From positions 230,263 through 294,262 of the forward strand of contig NZ_LZRD01000007.1 in NCBI RefSeq assembly GCF_001687325.1: a stretch of DNA of 64,000 nt. Direction: 5' to 3'. Positions 37,740 through 46,899 of the stretch are shown here, in pieces. The translations under genes were made by a program, and so were the position numbers. Origin of the DNA: Streptomyces sp. PTY087I2 (GTDB lineage: Bacteria > Actinomycetota > Actinomycetes > Streptomycetales > Streptomycetaceae). Position 1 is the first letter of the stretch. The number at the start of each line of letters is the position of its first letter. The notes beneath the pieces are model-generated. The model was not told the origin of the DNA and ran no database searches. It worked only from the letters and a program-made list of their open reading frames with translations.

Positions 37740-39022
37740 TTGGCGTCCCCCTCGATCTCGGCGCGGTCGCTGTCGGCGTCCGCCTCGACGACGGCGTCGG
37801 TGTCGTAGAGCCCGAAGTAGCGGGCGGCGGTGTCCATGTCCTTGTCACCGCGGCCGGACAGGTTGACGAGGATCAGCCCGTCCTTGCCCAGCTCCTTGCC
37901 GAGGTCCAGGGCCCCGGCGAGCGCGTGGGCGCTCTCGATGGCCGGGATGATGCCCTCGGTGCGGGACAGCAGGCGCAGGGCCTGCATGGCGGCGTCGTCG
38001 GTGACCGCGCGGTACTCGCCGCGCCCGATGTCCTTGAGGTAGGAGTGCTCGGGGCCGATCCCCGGGTAGTCCAGCCCGGCCGAGATGGAGTACGGCTCGG
38101 TGATCTGGCCCTCGTCGTCCTGGAGGACGTACGACCGCGAACCGTGCAGGATGCCCGGCTCCCCCGCGGTCAGGGTCGCCGCGTGCTCGCCGGTCTCCAC
38201 GCCGTGCCCGGCGGGCTCGCAGCCGATCAGGCGGACGTCGGCGTCCGGGATGAAGGCGTGGAAGAGGCCGATGGCGTTGGAGCCGCCGCCGACGCAGGCG
38301 ACCGCCGCGTCGGGGAGACGCCCGGCGCGCTCCAGGAGCTGGCGGCGGGCCTCGACGCCGATGACCCGGTGGAAGTCGCGGACCATCGCGGGGAAGGGGT
38401 GCGGGCCCGCGACCGTACCGAAGAGGTAGTGCGTACGGTCCACGTTGGCGACCCAGTCGCGGAACGCCTCGTTGATGGCGTCCTTCAGGGTCCGCGAGCC
38501 GGACTTCACGGCGACGACCTCGGCGCCGAGCATCCGCATCCGGGCCACGTTCAGGGCCTGGCGCTGGGTGTCGATCTCGCCCATGTAGATGGTGCAGTCG
38601 AGGCCGAAGAGGGCGCAGGCGGTCGCGGTGGCGACGCCGTGCTGGCCGGCTCCGGTCTCGGCGATGACGCGGGTCTTGCCCATGCGCTTGGTGAGCAACG
38701 CCTGGCCCAGCACGTTGTTGATCTTGTGCGAGCCGGTGTGGTTCAGGTCCTCGCGCTTGAGGAAGATCCGGGCCCCGCCCGCGTGCTCGGCGAAGCGCGG
38801 GACCTCGGTCAGCGCGCTGGGGCGGCCCGTGTAGTTCACCATCAGCTCATTGAGCTCGGCGGCGAACGCCGGGTCGGCCTTGGCCTTGTCGTACTCGACG
38901 GCGACCTCGTCCACGGCGGCGACGAGCGCCTCCGGGATGAACTTGCCGCCGTACGCGCCGAAATAGCCTTCGGCGCTGGGGGTCAGACCCTCGGGGTCCG
39001 GAATGAAGAATTCGGACGTCAT
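37736..39022 (-). CDS. trpB: Tryptophan synthase beta chain
   Basis: A 428-residue PLP enzyme condensing indole and serine to tryptophan. PLP Lys is in [21 protein letters not shown], the phosphate loop is in [15 protein letters not shown] and the catalytic Glu region is [19 protein letters not shown]. The ATG at 39022 has AAGGAG at good spacing. The last about 30 residues ([18 protein letters not shown]) are an acidic extension. It overlaps trpA by four bases and lies about 140 bases after trpM. Confidence 0.97.
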   Translation of the reverse strand: MTSEFFIPDPEGLTPSAEGYFGAYGGKFIPEALVAAVDEVAVEYDKAKADPAFAAELNELMVNYTGRPSALTEVPRFAEHAGGARIFLKREDLNHTGSHKINNVLGQALLTKRMGKTRVIAETGAGQHGVATATACALFGLDCTIYMGEIDTQRQALNVARMRMLGAEVVAVKSGSRTLKDAINEAFRDWVANVDRTHYLFGTVAGPHPFPAMVRDFHRVIGVEARRQLLERAGRLPDAAVACVGGGSNAIGLFHAFIPDADVRLIGCEPAGHGVETGEHAATLTAGEPGILHGSRSYVLQDDEGQITEPYSISAGLDYPGIGPEHSYLKDIGRGEYRAVTDDAAMQALRLLSRTEGIIPAIESAHALAGALDLGKELGKDGLILVNLSGRGDKDMDTAARYFGLYDTDAVVEADADSDRAEIEGDAK

Positions 39023-39165
39023 GCGACGTGCTCCTTGGCATGGCAACGGGTGGGTTCACCGTATGCGCGGAGCGGCGAGCGCCACCGGGACCGGCGTGCG
39101 GTCGGGGCGGTGCGGTCGTACGTACGAAAGTGCTGCGGGTACTGCGGTACGTCGGCCGGGGCTCG

Positions 39166-39378
39166 CTACTGCGCGGACCCCGGGCGCCATCGCATGCCGT
39201 TGACCTGGCCGGGCTCGTCCCCGATGACGTACCGGACACGCCGTCCGTGCACGCGCCGGGCGGGGGCGCGGCAGCCGCGCGGCCGGCAGCCGCGCGCCAG
39301 CGGGGCGTGCGGGTCCCGGGCCGGGCCCCCGGCGGGGCCGAGGCCCGGCCGGGTACGAGGCACGGGACGTCCGGTCAT
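39166..39378 (-). CDS. trpM: TrpM-like small protein modulating tryptophan biosynthesis
   Basis: A 70-residue basic protein. LARGCRPRGCRAPARRVHGR followed by VRYVIGDEPGQVNGMRW is a pattern I recall from the small gene between trpC and trpB in Streptomyces (trpM/trpX; SCO2038 in S. coelicolor). There its loss alters tryptophan formation and differentiation. Its position, 19 bases after trpC and before trpB, is the same here. The N-terminal 25 residues are Pro/Arg/Gly-rich. A molecular function is not established; the paired CRPRGC cysteines could bind metal. Confidence 0.75.
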   Translation of the reverse strand: MTGRPVPRTRPGLGPAGGPARDPHAPLARGCRPRGCRAPARRVHGRRVRYVIGDEPGQVNGMRWRPGSAQ

Positions 39379-39396
39379 GGTCGCTGTCGTCCCCGG

Positions 39397-40206
39397 TCAG
39401 CCGCGGCCGTGGCGGAGGGCCGGGTGGGCGCCCGCGGCGACCAGGTCGGCGACGGCGGCGCGCGGGTCGCGGCCGGTGACCAGGGACTCGCCGACCAGGA
39501 CGGCGTCGGCGCCGGCGTTGGCGTACGCGATCAGGTCGTGCGGGCCCCGGACGCCGGACTCGGCGACCTTGACGATGTGGTCGGGGATCTCGGGGGCGAC
39601 CCGCTCGAAGGTGGAGCGGTCGACCTTGAGGTCCTTCAGGTTGCGCGCGTTGACCCCGATGATCTTGGCGCCGGCGTCCACGGCGCGCTCCGCCTCCTCC
39701 TCGTCGTGCGCCTCGACGAGCGGGGTGAGCCCGATCGACTCGGCGCGCTCGATGAGGGAGACCAGGGCCTCCTGGTCGAGGGCGGCGACGATCAGCAGGG
39801 CGAGGTCGGCGCCGTAGGCGCGGGCCTCCCACAGCTGGTACGAGGTGACGATGAAGTCCTTGCGCAGGAGCGGGATGTCGACCTTGGCGCGGACGGCCTC
39901 CAGATCGGCGAGCGAACCGCCGAAGCGGCGCTCCTCGGTGAGGACCGAGATGACGGACGCGCCGCCCGCCTCGTAGTCCGCGGCGAGCGCGGCCGGGTCG
40001 GCGATGGCGGCCAGGGCCCCCTTGGAGGGCGACGAGCGCTTGACCTCGCAGATGACGGTGACGCCCTCGCCGCGCAGGGCGGCGACTCCGTCCTTGGCCT
40101 GGGGGGCGCGGGCAGCGCGCTCCTTCAGCTCGTCGAGGCTGACGCGCGCCTGTCGCTCCGCGAGGTCGGCGCGTACGCCGTCGATGATCTCGTCGAGCAC
40201 ACTCAC
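39397..40206 (-). CDS. trpC: Indole-3-glycerol phosphate synthase
   Basis: A 269-residue TIM barrel that closes the indole ring from Cd[14 protein letters not shown] is the family signature with the catalytic Lys and Glu. [15 protein letters not shown] and [12 protein letters not shown] provide the later active-site residues and phosphate site. The GTG at 40206 has GAAGGGGG upstream and is preferred over a longer frame. It heads the trpC-trpM-trpB-trpA group. No separate trpF is present; PriA in the his operon supplies that step. Confidence 0.96.
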   Translation of the reverse strand: MSVLDEIIDGVRADLAERQARVSLDELKERAARAPQAKDGVAALRGEGVTVICEVKRSSPSKGALAAIADPAALAADYEAGGASVISVLTEERRFGGSLADLEAVRAKVDIPLLRKDFIVTSYQLWEARAYGADLALLIVAALDQEALVSLIERAESIGLTPLVEAHDEEEAERAVDAGAKIIGVNARNLKDLKVDRSTFERVAPEIPDHIVKVAESGVRGPHDLIAYANAGADAVLVGESLVTGRDPRAAVADLVAAGAHPALRHGRG

Positions 40207-40344
40207 GCGAGCGGCCCCCTTCCGGAACGGTGAATAGGGAACAGGATCAGCCGTACCGATGGTATCCGCAGGAGGGCCCGGGGCTCGCATCCGGCCACGC
40301 CGCGTCCCAGTACCTGGGCAATTCGTCGGGCCGCCCCGGGGGAT

Positions 40345-41115
40345 TCAGGGGGCTAGCGCCGAGCCGAACGGCAGATTCCGGACGACGGTGAAGAGCAGCA
40401 GGACGGCGCCCACGCCCCACCACCAGGCGGGTGCCAGGCCGATGCGCAGGGGCTTTCCGCGCCAGGCCCGGACCAGCCAGAGGACCCAGACGGCGGCGAA
40501 GAGGAAGTAGCCGGCGGTGGCGATCGCGTTGGCGGAGAACGCGGCGCCGAGGTCGCCGTGGATGAAGGCGTGGGCGCTGCGGAGGCCGCCGCAGCCGGGG
40601 CAGAACACGCCGGTGAGCTTGAGCAGGGGGCAGACGGGGTAGTGGCCGGGGTCGTTGGGGTCGACGGTGCCGACGTAGGCGAAGGCGCCGACGACGGCGG
40701 CAAGGATCCCGATGGGCGTGCCGAGCCGCCGTACCCGGCCGCTCCGGCCCTCCTGGTCTCCCTGGCCTGTCGGGCCGCCCACCCAGCCCGTCCGGCGTTT
40801 GAGGACGGAACCGGGGCTGTGGGCTCCGTGCACCTGCGAGGTTCCTTCGCCCGAGGGGCCGGCGGGCTGCGGGCTCTCCCCGCCGAGGGTTCCGTCCTCA
40901 AACGCCGGACGGGCTGGAATGGCGAGGGTCCCGTTCTCACGCGCCGGACGGGCTGGAATGTCCGGGGTCCCCGTGGCAAGGGTTCCGTCCTCAATCGCCG
41001 GACGGGCTGGGGTGTCCGGGGTCGGGCAGACCGTCAACGGTAGGTTCCAGGGGCCTACGCCCTGGGGGGCGGGGTCCGGGGGCTCGGGTGCGGCGGGGGT
41101 CGGGGTGGCGTCCAC
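40345..41115 (-). CDS. DUF2752 membrane protein with repeat-derived N-terminus
   Basis: About 256 residues. The C-terminal 130 are a DUF2752 domain: CPLLKLTGVFCPGCGGLRSAHAFIHGDLGAAFSANA and three to four membrane segments. The cytoplasmic N-terminal about 110 residues are unusual: PARPAIEDGTL, PARPARENGTL and PARPAFEDGTL, and further on VLKRRTGW, are direct translations of four copies of the Streptomyces interspersed repeat inserted in frame. Function unknown. The GTG at 41115 is preferred, with GGGAGA upstream. It could be shorter if a later start is used, since the domain needs only the C-terminal half. Confidence 0.8.
   Translation of the reverse strand: MDATPTPAAPEPPDPAPQGVGPWNLPLTVCPTPDTPARPAIEDGTLATGTPDIPARPARENGTLAIPARPAFEDGTLGGESPQPAGPSGEGTSQVHGAHSPGSVLKRRTGWVGGPTGQGDQEGRSGRVRRLGTPIGILAAVVGAFAYVGTVDPNDPGHYPVCPLLKLTGVFCPGCGGLRSAHAFIHGDLGAAFSANAIATAGYFLFAAVWVLWLVRAWRGKPLRIGLAPAWWWGVGAVLLLFTVVRNLPFGSALAP
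40784..41011. repeat. Four interspersed-repeat copies inside the DUF2752 gene
   Basis: Copies of AGCCCGTCCGGCG(A/T)TTGAGGAC lie at 40785-40806 (forward) and inverted at 40893-40916, 40933-40955 (divergent, with CTCACGCG) and 40985-41010. They are related to those at 9.2-9.5 kb and 58.56 kb. All keep the reading frame open on the minus strand. Confidence 0.88.
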
Positions 41116-41143
41116 CCGGTGATTGTCTCCCGGCGACGCGAAA

Positions 41144-41170
41144 AGGCGCAGCCCCACCGGGGCTGCGCCT
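41144..41170 (-). terminator. Rho-independent terminator after the HGxxPAAW gene
   Basis: AGGCGCAGCCCC pairs perfectly with GGGGCTGCGCCT around a 3-base loop, followed on the minus strand by TTTTCGCG. It ends the hisI-trpE-membrane protein unit before the DUF2752 gene. Confidence 0.88.
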
Positions 41171-41208
41171 GTCTGCGTGTCGGTCGCCGGGACGGTCCGG
41201 CACCCCGG

Positions 41209-41460
41209 TCAGTGGGAGATCTGCGCCTGCCCGGCCCGCGCCCTGGCCTCGGCCATCTCGGCCGACTCCTTCTGCGCGCCGAGACCGGCGGCCCGCATGG
41301 CGAGGCCCACGAGTCCGCCGCCGAAGACCACGGCGACACCGACCCAGAAACCGAGCGGGTTGGCCGCGACCATGAAGACGCCTGCGACGCAGAAGCCGAT
41401 GAACGAGATGATGACACCGGTCCAGGCGGCCGGGGTGTGTCCGTGGCTCGTGCCCGCCAT
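41209..41460 (-). CDS. HGxxPAAW-family small membrane protein
   Basis: An 83-residue protein with the diagnostic HGHTPAAWTGV near the N-terminus, then two membrane segments (ISFIGFCVAGVFMVAANP and GFWVGVAVVFGGGLVGLAM). It ends in an amphipathic Ala/Glu/Arg helix. The family is confined to actinobacteria and commonly lies near trp genes; function unknown. It follows the Trp-associated membrane protein in the same direction and is closed by a good terminator. Confidence 0.9.
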   Translation of the reverse strand: MAGTSHGHTPAAWTGVIISFIGFCVAGVFMVAANPLGFWVGVAVVFGGGLVGLAMRAAGLGAQKESAEMAEARARAGQAQISH

Positions 41461-41572
41461 GAGTTGCTCCTCGTTGGTGTTGCGCTGTGGGTGACGCTGT
41501 AGGTGGGGCCGCCGCCCGGGGGACGGCTCGGGTCCATTGTCCCGTACGGGGCCGCCGGGGGTGAGCGTGGGG

Positions 41573-42247
41573 TCACGCCTCGCGCGTCGGGTCCTCGCCG
41601 CGGTCCAGGGCCTTCCACAGGTCCTCGGGCCGGTCGGGGTCGGGCGCGGTGCGGGGCGCCCTGCCGGGGCGGGGGGTGCCGTCGCGCTCGTACTTTCCGG
41701 ACATGGCCGGCCAGCGGCTGCCGTAACGCAGGGCGAGGAGCCCGGCCAGCAGGATCAGCAGGCCGCCGACGGCGGTGACGTACGGCCAGGCGGTGTGGCT
41801 GAGGGCGTGGATGGTGGCCGCCGCGTCGCCGGTGGTTCTGGCCGCCTCCTCGTCGAGGGCCGTGCTGTCGGACGCGCCGGCCCAGGCGCTGAGGGCGGCG
41901 CCGAGGCCGCTGAGGGCCAGGAGCGCGGCGACGACCCGGCGCCCCGCGCCGCGTACGGCGAAGACGGCGACGAGGGCGGCGAGCCCGACGATGGCGAGGG
42001 CGGCGGGAACGCCCGTGACGTCCCGGCCGTCGGCGGTCAGCGGCAGCGCGCCGCCGCCGGTGGCCGCCCGGCCCTCGGCCCAGGTCTGCCCGGAGGCGAG
42101 GAGGACGACGGTCGCGCCGGCCGCGCCCAGGAGCAGACCGGCCGCGAGGGAGCGGCGACCGTCTGCGGAGTCGGGCGCGGCGCCGGACGCGGAGTCGGCG
42201 GTACGGGCACGGGGCTGGGGTACGGGGACAGCACTCACGCCTTCCAC
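41573..42247 (-). CDS. Trp-region-associated membrane protein (TIGR02234-like)
   Basis: A 224-residue membrane protein with four predicted membrane segments (SLAAGLLLGAAGATVVLLA, ALAIVGLAALVAVFAV, VVAALLALSGLGAALSAW, YVTAVGGLLILLAGLLAL). It ends in a basic Pro/Arg-rich tail with PEDLWKALDRGEDPT. The arrangement and position right after trpE match the actinobacterial Trp-associated membrane protein family; function unknown. A GTG at 42247 with AAGGGA upstream is used; the next GTG three codons on is an alternative. Confidence 0.85.
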   Translation of the reverse strand: MEGVSAVPVPQPRARTADSASGAAPDSADGRRSLAAGLLLGAAGATVVLLASGQTWAEGRAATGGGALPLTADGRDVTGVPAALAIVGLAALVAVFAVRGAGRRVVAALLALSGLGAALSAWAGASDSTALDEEAARTTGDAAATIHALSHTAWPYVTAVGGLLILLAGLLALRYGSRWPAMSGKYERDGTPRPGRAPRTAPDPDRPEDLWKALDRGEDPTREA

Positions 42248-42261
42248 TATCCCTTACCGGT

Positions 42262-43755
42262 TCAGCGGTCGTGGAGCCGGTTGGCCGTATGGACGGCGCG
42301 GAGCACGGCCGCCGCCTTGTTGCGGCACTCGGTGTCCTCGGCGACCGGGTCGGAGTCGGCGACGACACCCGCTCCGGCCTGCACGTACGCGGTGCCGTCG
42401 CGGAGGAGGGCGGTGCGGATGGCGATGGCGGTGTCGGAGTCCCCGGCGAAGTCGAGGTAGCCGACGCAGCCTCCGTACAGTCCGCGGCGGCTCGGCTCCA
42501 GCTCCTCGATGATCTGCATCGCGCGGGGCTTGGGGGCGCCGGAGAGGGTGCCCGCGGGGAAGCAGGCGGTGAGGACGTCGAAAGCGGTGCGGTCCTCGGT
42601 GACGCGGCCGGTGACGGTGGAGACGATGTGCATCACGTGGGAGTACCGCTCGATGGACATGAAGTCGACGACCTCGACGCTGCCCGGTTCGCAGACCCGG
42701 CCCAGGTCGTTGCGGCCGAGGTCGACGAGCATCAGGTGCTCGGCGCGCTCCTTGGGGTCGGCGAGCAGTTCCTCGGCGAGCGCCTGGTCCTCCTGCGGGG
42801 TGGCGCCGCGGTGCCGGGTTCCGGCGATCGGGTGGACCATGGCCCGGCCGTCCTCGACCTTGACGAGGGCCTCGGGGCTGGAGCCGACGACGTCGAACCC
42901 GTCGAAGCGGAAGAGATACATGTACGGGGACGGGTTGGTGGCCCGCAGGACCCGGTAGACGTCCAGGGCGCTCGCGGTGCAGGGGGTCTCGAAGCGCTGG
43001 GAGGGGACGACCTGGAAGGCCTCGCCCGCCCGGATGCGCTCCTTGATGTCGTCCACGGCGTCCTGGTAGGCCTCGCCGCCCCACAGGGCGGTGTACGGGG
43101 GCAGCTCGGACGGGGGCAGGGGGGCGGGGGCGTTCTCGACCGGGCGGCGCAGGTCGCGCTCCATCGCGTCGAGGCGGGCGACGGCGTCCGCGTGGGCCTC
43201 GTCGACGCCGGTGGCGAGGTCGTTGTGGTTGATCGCGTTGGCGATCAGCAGGACGGTGCCGTTCTGGTGGTCGAGGACGGCGAGGTCCGAGGTGAGGAGC
43301 ATGGTCAGCTCGGGCAACTTCAGGTCGTCGCCACCGTGCTCGCCGATCTTCTCCAGGCGGCGCACGATGTCGTAGCCGAGGTAGCCGACCATGCCGCCGG
43401 TGAACGGCGGGAGGCCCTCGTCCACGACCAGGTCGCGCGGGGTGTGCAGGGTCTCGACGGTGGCGCGCAGCGCGTCCAGCGGGTCGCCGGCCACGGGGAC
43501 GCCGACGGGCGGGGTGCCGAGCCAGTGGGCCGCGCCGTCGCGGGTGGTGAGGGTGGCGTCGCTGCGGACGCCGATGAAGGAGTACCGCGACCAGGTGCGG
43601 CCGTTCTCGGCGGACTCCAGCAGGAAGGTGCCGGGGCGTTCGGCGGCGAGCTTGCGGTACAGGCCGACCGGGGTGTCGCCGTCCGCGAGGAGGCGGCGGC
43701 TGACGGGGACGACGCGCCGGTCGACGGCCAGCTTGCGGAAGGTGTCGAGATCCAT
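42262..43755 (-). CDS. trpE: Anthranilate synthase component I
   Basis: A 497-residue enzyme making anthranilate from chorismate. [17 protein letters not shown] holds the LLES tryptophan-binding motif for feedback inhibition. [15 protein letters not shown] and [18 protein letters not shown], plus [19 protein letters not shown], form the chorismate active site. The glutamine amidotransferase partner trpG is not in the window. It begins 9 bases after the hisI stop, so the histidine and tryptophan genes share a transcript here. Confidence 0.96.
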   Translation of the reverse strand: MDLDTFRKLAVDRRVVPVSRRLLADGDTPVGLYRKLAAERPGTFLLESAENGRTWSRYSFIGVRSDATLTTRDGAAHWLGTPPVGVPVAGDPLDALRATVETLHTPRDLVVDEGLPPFTGGMVGYLGYDIVRRLEKIGEHGGDDLKLPELTMLLTSDLAVLDHQNGTVLLIANAINHNDLATGVDEAHADAVARLDAMERDLRRPVENAPAPLPPSELPPYTALWGGEAYQDAVDDIKERIRAGEAFQVVPSQRFETPCTASALDVYRVLRATNPSPYMYLFRFDGFDVVGSSPEALVKVEDGRAMVHPIAGTRHRGATPQEDQALAEELLADPKERAEHLMLVDLGRNDLGRVCEPGSVEVVDFMSIERYSHVMHIVSTVTGRVTEDRTAFDVLTACFPAGTLSGAPKPRAMQIIEELEPSRRGLYGGCVGYLDFAGDSDTAIAIRTALLRDGTAYVQAGAGVVADSDPVAEDTECRNKAAAVLRAVHTANRLHDR

Positions 43756-43764
43756 GGCCGGACC

Positions 43765-44139
43765 TTAGCTGTCGAGGAGGACGTCGGCGTCGAAGCAGGT
43801 GCGGTCGCCCGTGTGGCAGGCGGCGCCGGTCTGGTCGACCTTGACGAGGACGGTGTCGGCGTCGCAGTCCAGGGCGACGGACTTCACGTGCTGGACGTGG
43901 CCCGAGGTGTCGCCCTTGACCCAGTACTCCTGGCGGCTGCGCGACCAGTAGGTGCAGCGGCCCGTGGTGAGGGTGCGGTGCAGCGCCTCGTCGTCCATCC
44001 AGCCGAGCATCAGCACCTCACCGGTGTCGTACTGCTGGGCGATGGCCGGGACCAGGCCGTCGGCGCCGCGCTTGAGGCGGGCGGCGACGGCGGGGTCGAG
44101 ACTGCCGACGGGTGGGGTGGGGCCGGGCGTGCTGGTCAT
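43765..44139 (-). CDS. hisI: Phosphoribosyl-AMP cyclohydrolase
   Basis: A 124-residue enzyme that opens the adenine ring of PR-AMP, step three of histidine synthesis. [37 protein letters not shown] and [21 protein letters not shown] with Zn/Mg-binding Cys and Asp are all present. It is the cyclohydrolase alone; the pyrophosphohydrolase (hisE) must be elsewhere. The frame is open far upstream, but homology begins after the ATG at 44139. It is separated from the his operon by about 4 kb and joined to trpE. Confidence 0.95.
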   Translation of the reverse strand: MTSTPGPTPPVGSLDPAVAARLKRGADGLVPAIAQQYDTGEVLMLGWMDDEALHRTLTTGRCTYWSRSRQEYWVKGDTSGHVQHVKSVALDCDADTVLVKVDQTGAACHTGDRTCFDADVLLDS

Positions 44140-44223
44140 GGACCCATTGTGCCGTGGCGCCAAGCGATTTCCGGCCGGACGTCCACTGGGCGGACATGCG
44201 GTGACGGTCGTACGCTGGCGGGC

Positions 44224-44856
44224 ATGTCGACCCATGCGAAGCGTGAACGTCTTCTGCTCGCCGATCTGTTGGAAGCGGCCGGTCCCGAGGCCATGACCCT
44301 GTGCGACGGCTGGAAGACCCGCGATCTGGCCGCCCATGTGGTGGTCCGCGAACGCCGCGCGGACGCGGCGGGCGGGCTGCTGGTGAGTGCGCTGAAGGCC
44401 CGGCTGGAGCGGGTGCAGGCGGAGTTCGCGGCGAAGCCGTACGAGGAACTGATCCAGCTGATCCGGACCGGGCCGCCCCGGTTCTCCCCGATGTCCCTCA
44501 AGCAGATCGACGAGGCGGCCAACACGGTCGAGTTCTTCGTCCACGCGGAGGATGTGCGGCGGGCCCAGCCCGACTGGTCGCGCCGCGAGCTGGACCCGGT
44601 CTTCGCCGATGTGCTCTGGTCCCACACGGAGAAGACCTCCCGGCTGCTGGGCCGCAGGTCCCCGGTGGGGCTGGTGCTGCGCCGCCCGGACGGCCGGACG
44701 GCGGTCGCCCACAAGGGCACCCCGGTGGTGACGGTGACCGGGGAGCCGGCCGAGCTGCTGCTGTACGCGTTCGGCCGCCAGGACGCGGCGGATGTGCGGG
44801 TGGAGGGCGACGAGGCGGCGGTGGAGCGGCTGCGGAAGGCCGAGCTGGGGATGTGA
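44224..44856 (+). CDS. TIGR03085-like DinB/maleylpyruvate-isomerase-fold protein
   Basis: A 210-residue protein of the mycothiol-dependent maleylpyruvate isomerase/DinB four-helix family. [41 protein letters not shown] has the usual His, and [16 protein letters not shown] has the second His plus acids of a three-residue metal site. The enzymatic role is unknown; many relatives use mycothiol as cofactor. It is transcribed divergently from hisI and converges on the MFS gene with a strong hairpin between. Confidence 0.85.
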   Translation: MSTHAKRERLLLADLLEAAGPEAMTLCDGWKTRDLAAHVVVRERRADAAGGLLVSALKARLERVQAEFAAKPYEELIQLIRTGPPRFSPMSLKQIDEAANTVEFFVHAEDVRRAQPDWSRRELDPVFADVLWSHTEKTSRLLGRRSPVGLVLRRPDGRTAVAHKGTPVVTVTGEPAELLLYAFGRQDAADVRVEGDEAAVERLRKAELGM

Positions 44857-44893
44857 CGCGGGGCGCGTGACGGGGCCGGTGGTCCGGCGGGCA

Positions 44894-44922
44894 TCCGGCC
44901 GGGGCCGCCACCCCCGGCCGGA
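44894..44922. terminator. Bidirectional hairpin between convergent genes
   Basis: TCCGGCCGGGG and CCCCGGCCGGA are perfect inverted copies around a 7-base loop, placed between the DinB-like gene and the MFS gene stops. Confidence 0.78.
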
Positions 44923-44933
44923 CGTTTACCGGG

Positions 44934-46190
44934 TCAGCGGGGCAGTTCCGCGCGGCGGAGTCCGGCAAGGGCGAGCCCCATCACGCCTCCGGACGCGCAC
45001 ACGGCCGCGCTGACCGCGAAGACCGGCCCGGTGCCCCAGAGGGCGACGGCGGCCCCGGTGGCGGGGTAGCTCAGCGGGGCGATGGCGTAGGTGAAGAACG
45101 TCGATACGGAGGTGACCCGGCCCAGGTACGCCGGGTCGGCGGCGGTCTGGACGAGGGCTCCGCACAGTGCCCCGGCCAGCCCGGCGGTGAGGCCGACGAA
45201 CCCGGCGATCGCGGCGGCGAGGGCCACCGTGGGGACCTGGGCCAGGGCGGCGATGCCGATGGCGCCGACGAGCGCCATCAGGCACATCACGAGCCCGGCG
45301 CGCGGCACCCGGCCCCGGACGGCGAGGACGAGGGCGGAGCCGGCCGCCCCGCCGGCGAATCCGGCGACGATCCAGCCCATGCCGGCCGCGCCCCAGCCGC
45401 GCTGCTCGGAGAGCAGGATGAGCCCGAGGTTGAGCGGCCCGACGAAGCCGAGCTCGCTGAGGGCTATGACGAGCATCAGAGGGCCGAGCAGGGAGTGGCG
45501 GCGGATGTACCGGAGCCCGCCGACGAGGTCGTGCCAGGCGTTGGGGGTCTTCCCGGCGGCCGCTGCCTCACCGGAGGTCTCCGGCTCGGGCAGCGGTCTG
45601 ATCCGCAGGCTCAGGAGCAGCGGCAGGGACAGGGCGAAGAGCACGCCAGCGGCGGCGAAGGCGAGCGAGGGGCCGCCGGTCGCCACGGCGACCCCGCCCA
45701 TCGGCGCGCCGATGATCGAGGAGCCGCGCGCGGCCAGGGCCCGCAGGCCCTGGATCCGGGCGAGCTGGTCCGGGGTGCTGATCCGGGGCGGCAGCGCTCC
45801 GACGGCGGGCAGGAAGAGGGCGTCGACCGCACCGAAGAGCAGGGCGACGGCCACCAGAACGCCCACGGTGGGCGCGGTGAGGACCAGGATCGCGGCGAGC
45901 GCGAGGACCAGGACGGCGCGGGCGGCGTCGCTGCCGATGACGACACGGCGGGGCCCGAGCCGGTCCGCGAGCACTCCCCCGCCGAGCATGAGGAGGGCCC
46001 GGGGCAGGGAGCCGGCGGCGAGGACGAGGCCGGTGCCGGAGGCGCTGCCGGTACGGGCGGCGGCCCAGGCGAGGGCCATGAAGTAGACGCTGTCGCCGAT
46101 CATCGACGCGGTGTACGCACCGAGCCAGCGGAGGACGTTCGGGTCGCGGTGTGCGGGGCGTTCGAGGGTTTCCACGGCGGGGGCGGTCAT
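44934..46190 (-). CDS. MFS transporter
   Basis: A 418-residue major facilitator protein with 12 predicted membrane segments, starting RWLGAYTASMIGDSVYFMALAW as in the macrolide/enterobactin-exporter subgroup. ADRLGPRRVVIGSDAARA is the cytoplasmic loop 2-3 motif. Probably exports a drug or metabolite. The ArsR-type regulator gene lies 55 bases upstream in the same direction, a common arrangement for a repressor controlling its own pump. Confidence 0.92.
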   Translation of the reverse strand: MTAPAVETLERPAHRDPNVLRWLGAYTASMIGDSVYFMALAWAAARTGSASGTGLVLAAGSLPRALLMLGGGVLADRLGPRRVVIGSDAARAVLVLALAAILVLTAPTVGVLVAVALLFGAVDALFLPAVGALPPRISTPDQLARIQGLRALAARGSSIIGAPMGGVAVATGGPSLAFAAAGVLFALSLPLLLSLRIRPLPEPETSGEAAAAGKTPNAWHDLVGGLRYIRRHSLLGPLMLVIALSELGFVGPLNLGLILLSEQRGWGAAGMGWIVAGFAGGAAGSALVLAVRGRVPRAGLVMCLMALVGAIGIAALAQVPTVALAAAIAGFVGLTAGLAGALCGALVQTAADPAYLGRVTSVSTFFTYAIAPLSYPATGAAVALWGTGPVFAVSAAVCASGGVMGLALAGLRRAELPR

Positions 46191-46245
46191 GGGTTCGTCC
46201 CTAAAGAGGTGAGGCGGTCCGGAGAGGCGGTGCAGGGCTCGGGGC

Positions 46246-46833
46246 TCACGGTCGGAAGGGGAATCCGTACGTGTGCAGGGCGACGCTCTCCCGGCCCTCC
46301 GTGTCGCCCGCGTCGTCGCGGGCGCGGCCCGCTTCCTCGTAACGGTCGATCAGCGCGCCCATTTCCCGGCTGAGGGCGGCCAGTTCCGCGGCGGTGAGCC
46401 TCAGGAGGTTCTCCGAGCTCCAGGAGGCGCTGCGCCATTCCGTGTCCCAGGTGTGCCGCGCTTCCTGGTGGGCGCGGTAGAGCTCGACGTGCTGGTCGAA
46501 GGACATGCGGTTGGCGGCGGCGTAGACGGCCGCCCTGTCCGGCGCGTCGTCGAAGTCCGAATCGCTGAAGGTCAGACCTCGGGAGGACGGCTGCCACCAG
46601 CGTTCCCGGCCGTCGGTGCCCTGGCCCTCGGCCGGTTCGATCAGTCCGTGGTCGGCGAGCTTGCGCAGGTGGTAGCTGACGAGGGAGACCGCCTCGTCGA
46701 CCTGTTCGGCGAGCTGGGAGGCGGTGGCGGTGCGCTTGATGTGCAGGGCGCGGTAGAGCCTCAGGCGCAAGGGGTGGCCGATCGCCTTGAGGGTGTCGAG
46801 GTCGGAGACGCGGCGTCGTTCTTCACTGGGCAT
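46246..46833 (-). CDS. ArsR-type winged-helix regulator
   Basis: A 195-residue regulator. Residues 10-85 form a winged helix: TLKAIGHPLRLRLYRALHIK, TASQLAEQVDEAVSLVSYHLRKLADHGLIE. The metal-binding Cys cluster of classical ArsR is absent, so it belongs to the HTH_20 non-metal group. The C-terminal half is helical and may sense a ligand. Two 8-base palindromic elements lie just upstream (46861-46882), a probable self-operator. It probably represses itself and the downstream MFS gene. Confidence 0.88.
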   Translation of the reverse strand: MPSEERRRVSDLDTLKAIGHPLRLRLYRALHIKRTATASQLAEQVDEAVSLVSYHLRKLADHGLIEPAEGQGTDGRERWWQPSSRGLTFSDSDFDDAPDRAAVYAAANRMSFDQHVELYRAHQEARHTWDTEWRSASWSSENLLRLTAAELAALSREMGALIDRYEEAGRARDDAGDTEGRESVALHTYGFPFRP

Positions 46834-46860
46834 GACACGACCGTAGATGCACAGGAAAAG

Positions 46861-46882
46861 TTGCGCAAGAAGAATTGCACAA
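46861..46882. promoter_or_regulatory. Paired TTGCRCAA operator upstream of the ArsR gene
   Basis: TTGCGCAA (a perfect palindrome) at 46861 and TTGCACAA at 46875 are 14 bases apart start to start, in the only A/T-rich stretch nearby, 28-49 bases upstream of the ArsR-type start. Confidence 0.6.
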
Positions 46883-46899
46883 TATTTGTTGTGGAGTTT

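Noticed and set aside
42271..44223. Plus-strand frame running through trpE and hisI into the DinB-like gene
   Set aside because: The part before 44224 is antisense shadow of trpE and hisI. The real protein starts at the ATG at 44224.
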